From contig SGPM01000204.1 in assembly GCA_004802725.1 (NCBI GenBank), positions 1 through 47,990 on the forward strand: DNA of 47,990 nucleotides, read 5' to 3'. The notes under the pieces are model-generated. The model saw only the letters and a list, made by a program, of their open reading frames with translations, made no database searches and had not been told where the DNA came from. Below, one piece after another: positions 44,853 to 47,990 of this stretch. Position 1 is the first letter of the stretch. Every line of letters begins with the position of its first letter. A program made the position numbers and the translations under genes. Source of the stretch: Antrodiella citrinella. Lineage: Eukaryota; Basidiomycota; Agaricomycetes; Polyporales; Steccherinaceae.

Positions 44853-47800
44853 ATGCCGAAAGCCACAAAAAAGCAGAAGGACAAGGCGAAGGATTTCTCC
44901 GTGAGCACTTGTCCTTGTCTCATTGCGTTCTGTGTATTCATTCGTGCTGTGCCTTACAGAAAGCCAAACTTAAGCTTGGGAAAGGCAAGCAAGTTGCAAA
45001 CAATGCTATAGACACGTCGTTCAAGGCTCGCTGTGAGTTTGTACTTGGGTTGGCTCTGCAACTAGTTGTTCACTAGCAATAAGCAAGCCATCGCACTTCC
45101 GGGTCAGAGCATCAATCATGACAAGGATGCAAACACGCCTTCTACGAGGCGAAAACTTACGTTGGACGACCTGCTGTTACACTTGAAGCATTACAACCCT
45201 TCAACGCGAAAAGGTATGAGCGTGCGTTATGCGAAGGATACATGAAGTTTTACCTGCGGATTAGATGCGATAGCCGGCCTACGGGAATTGTTCTCAGAGC
45301 ACGGGTCACTTGCCTTGACCAACTTAACAACCGTGCTGAATCGGTGTGTGCGAATCATCGGAGACGAGGTAAGTCTTTTGAACAATGGATCATGACGTCG
45401 CTCTAAATATTGGTAACCAGGATGCAAGTGTGCGGAAAGCACTGATAGCTTTCTTTGGATGGTTCATTCCCTTAGTACCGAAGGTATATTGGCGAGCCTA
45501 TCTACCTTCGTGAAACTGAACGTTCCGAACAGCACGACCTGCAACCCCATGCTCCAACCCTCCTCCTCTTCACCACTTCTGCTCTCACCCACATCTTCCC
45601 AGAGATTCGCATCGACGCTATCAGGTTCCTGGATATTTTCTTGGAATGTATGCCTGAGATTGTCGTAGAGGGCTGGGCAAATGGGACCTCAAATCACGGA
45701 AGACGCATACTTGAAGGATACTTGGGACTTCTAAACGCAGGGACGGCCTTTGGTGGAGAAGGAGGTACGCTGACACCAAATATGACAGTAGCATCGTGTT
45801 GTAATTCGTTGACTATTGTCAGATCCTATGAAAGCAACCTCGACTGCCAGCGTGGTACTCTCTCCCAAGGTTAGTATCAGTCCCTCTATATCACGCTCTT
45901 TTACGACTGACCGCGATATGACATAGTCAAAGCTCGTGGTTCTTTCGTCTCTGTCGACGTTCCTACGCGCAGCTTTCAAAATACGAGACGTTCAGCCATC
46001 AACGTCTTCTGCCGCCGCCTCCCCGACATGGTTTTTGGCTTCTGACTTCACTTCAGAATCTGCATTCAACGCCTTTAGTACTCTGCTAACTCCGCGGAAT
46101 AGCGAGGAATCGAGATCATTCCAATGCACTGAGGATGGCAACCCTGCGCGTGAGGGAGACTTTTTCGGTTCATTCCCTTACACAAAGTCTTCGATAGCGG
46201 ATAGCTGGACATTGGATCAAGTTTTCGACTTGGACCTCAGTCAATCTGCCGCTAGTTCATCAGCACAAGGAAGTCAGGCGGAAAATGCGTACGCATCGGT
46301 GAGTACAGATAGCCTAAACAACCGACGATGCCCCTCCGAACTGACGGATGCACAGCACCTGGCCGCGACCCTACAATCTACCCTACAATCTACATTCTTG
46401 GATTGCGCACCAGCTGCATTTTCACCCGCTGGAAATCCTCCCGAGAACGAACTACAAACAGCACTAGTCGTAGTTGAGATAGCACGCAGTCTGTACGGGT
46501 CGCTACTACAGGGGCACTTGAAGGTGAGTGTACGTCACCTGTACCCCGACAAACCTATCTGAAGCAGCAATCTAGTCCAACGGTAGCACAAGCAAGAGTG
46601 CTGAAAGTTTATTCTCCATTCTTGGATACATGTCGCCTTACTTCCCCTTTTCGGTCAATGGACTGGGCGCAAAACGCGATATTAAGGTACGGGGTTCAGC
46701 TACTCTCCCGGATGACGCACAAACCTAATGGAATTCTATTCAGGTTGAAGTTACATTCGATACCCTCAATCTCATCTACTGCGAATTGACATCCCTTCTC
46801 GTGCTCACTTTGCCCTCGGGGAATCCCACATCTCATAGAGGTACCGCCCGGAGATCTGCCAAACGAGCCGCCTCAAGCTTGTCATCCTCTGGAGGCGGAA
46901 CGCCGCTGCAGGTCGAGCGCGTCGAAGCGTACGTGACTCAGCTCCTGCGCGGTGAGGCCCCTCACGGGGCCAATACACAGACAAAATTGCCCCATCCAAT
47001 CTCACACGCGACGTATTCCGCACTTCTGCCCACGATATGGGCCCTAATAAGTACCCCCGACAAGGGTCTGGCTCCTAACGAACTACTTGTGGCGCTCATT
47101 GACCAAGCCCTGAAAGCATCATCCGGGTCGGTGGTGAAGAAAGACACCATCGGGTTCTTGGGTTTGCTTATGCTCGTGAGTTCCTCATGACAAAAGTCGG
47201 AATTCTAGTCATTTTTTCTCGCACGCAGCTCTGTACCGACCCACAGTACCGTGGCGTTTTCTCGCTCGGACGAAGTCCGGAGGAGGATCACAAATTTCAG
47301 GAGTGGATTTTACACCTCCCCAAAATCCTCTGGGAGCTAGGCGCCAATAATTTAGCTCTCACCGAGGTAAAAACTTTAATTTTATCTATGTGCTGTAACC
47401 CCGAGCGCAAGTGTTCATGCGTATGCTGATTGTATCTTACACCCCCTCAGGTCATTCTGCGTCTGCTACTGCGATTATCTCAGCGCAAGTCAGCCCTTCT
47501 GGACGCGTCAGTGAGTCATACCGTCCTCGTGCCCCGCGCGTTTTCCACTTGCAAACCCCAATTCCCTCATCCACGCCGCGTTCCATCCTCCGCGTTCCGT
47601 GTCCTTCGTGTTTCCGCCCGCGTCCGAAACCTTATTCTGTGGCTTGGCTTATGCTGACCCCCCAAATCCCTCCATTTTCTAGACCTCTGCCGCCCTGCGC
47701 GTCCGGCTTGTACCCTTTTTCACGATCGCACATCCCACTCGCGGCAGAGTTCCAGGGCCTTTTACCAAATTGCCGTCTTCGCCATACGCCGCGCGGAGAT

Positions 47801-47937
47801 TAGCGTTGGATGTGGCTGGAACCTTGTTAGCATATGGAGGTACCGGGGACGCCGACGGGTTTGCACAGGCGGTGCAGGACGCTGTTCAAGGGTTGGCTGA
47901 TGAGACGGCGTATTGGAGGGCGATTGTAGCACATTAG
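44853..47937 (+). CDS. IPI1: Pre-rRNA-processing protein Ipi1 (TEX10 family)
   Basis: Subunit of the nuclear Rix1 complex needed for 60S maturation and ITS2 processing. The N-terminus MPKATKKQKDKAKDFSKAKL and KLGKGKQVANNAIDTSFKAR is diagnostic. Then come KLTLDDLLLHLKHYNPSTRK, AIAGLRELFSEHGS, RCVRIIGDEDASVRKAL, HIFPEIRIDAIRFLDIFLE and VVEGWANGTSNHGRRILEG, forming HEAT-like helices. Many exons continue through LLVLTLPSGNP and LRLLLRLSQRKSAL. It ends AYWRAIVAH with the stop at 47937. The intron after FKAR uses an acceptor AAGCAAG to give SIALPGQSI. Full length appears intact. Confidence 0.9.
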
Positions 47938-47990
47938 ACCAGAGCATCCCTGCGTTGCCGTACAATAATGAACGGTCATCGGGCCGTAAA

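Overview
The window is nuclear DNA of a filamentous basidiomycete, most likely an agaricomycete. Genes are compact and densely interrupted by introns that are mostly 44-90 bases, with GT-AG and a few GC-AG borders. The gene families also fit: Zn2Cys6/Fungal_trans regulators, a basidiomycete-type integrase-core transposase, a divergent alpha-kinase, a GH5_7 mannanase and four-helix DYCCC-type membrane proteins. I saw no tRNA, rRNA, CRISPR or bacterial-type operon. All exon structures were assembled by hand from splice signals, reading-frame continuity and family motifs.

Region 1 (1 to about 5.5 kb) looks mobile. A near-identical inverted repeat (1-217 and 5264-5479; the left arm is cut by the window edge) encloses two convergent genes with intact frames. 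One is a 704-residue alpha-kinase-like protein with three N-terminal Cys4 zinc modules. The other is a 427-residue DDE integrase-core transposase. This is the most unusual part of the window: a candidate long-TIR DNA transposon carrying a kinase-like cargo gene.

Region 2 (5.5-17.1 kb) is all on the minus strand. Two Zn2Cys6 transcription factors with the same early exon layout flank a YjbQ-family protein, the cleavage/polyadenylation zinc-finger protein Yth1 and prephenate dehydratase. The YjbQ gene has 12- and 6-base micro-exons, and the second transcription factor a 5-base micro-exon; each is needed to restore a conserved motif.

Region 3 (17.5-33.4 kb) is mostly conserved housekeeping. It holds an M16 metalloprotease with a presequence-like N-terminus, a NUFIP1/Rsa1-type snoRNP assembly factor, a triple-KH RNA-binding protein and ribosomal protein uL13. 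A divergent pair of mitochondrial genes follows (acyl carrier protein and bL17m), then a secreted PLC-like phosphodiesterase with a 34-base perfect palindrome in its promoter, and a ThrE/Prm10-type transporter.

Region 4 (34.4-48 kb) is more accessory. It has two diverged copies of a small uncharacterised protein family, an F-box-like protein, a four-helix membrane protein divergent from a secreted ML-domain (NPC2-like) protein, an ERI1-type 3'-5' exonuclease, a secreted GH5_7 beta-mannanase, and the ribosome-biogenesis factor Ipi1, whose stop lies just inside the window end.
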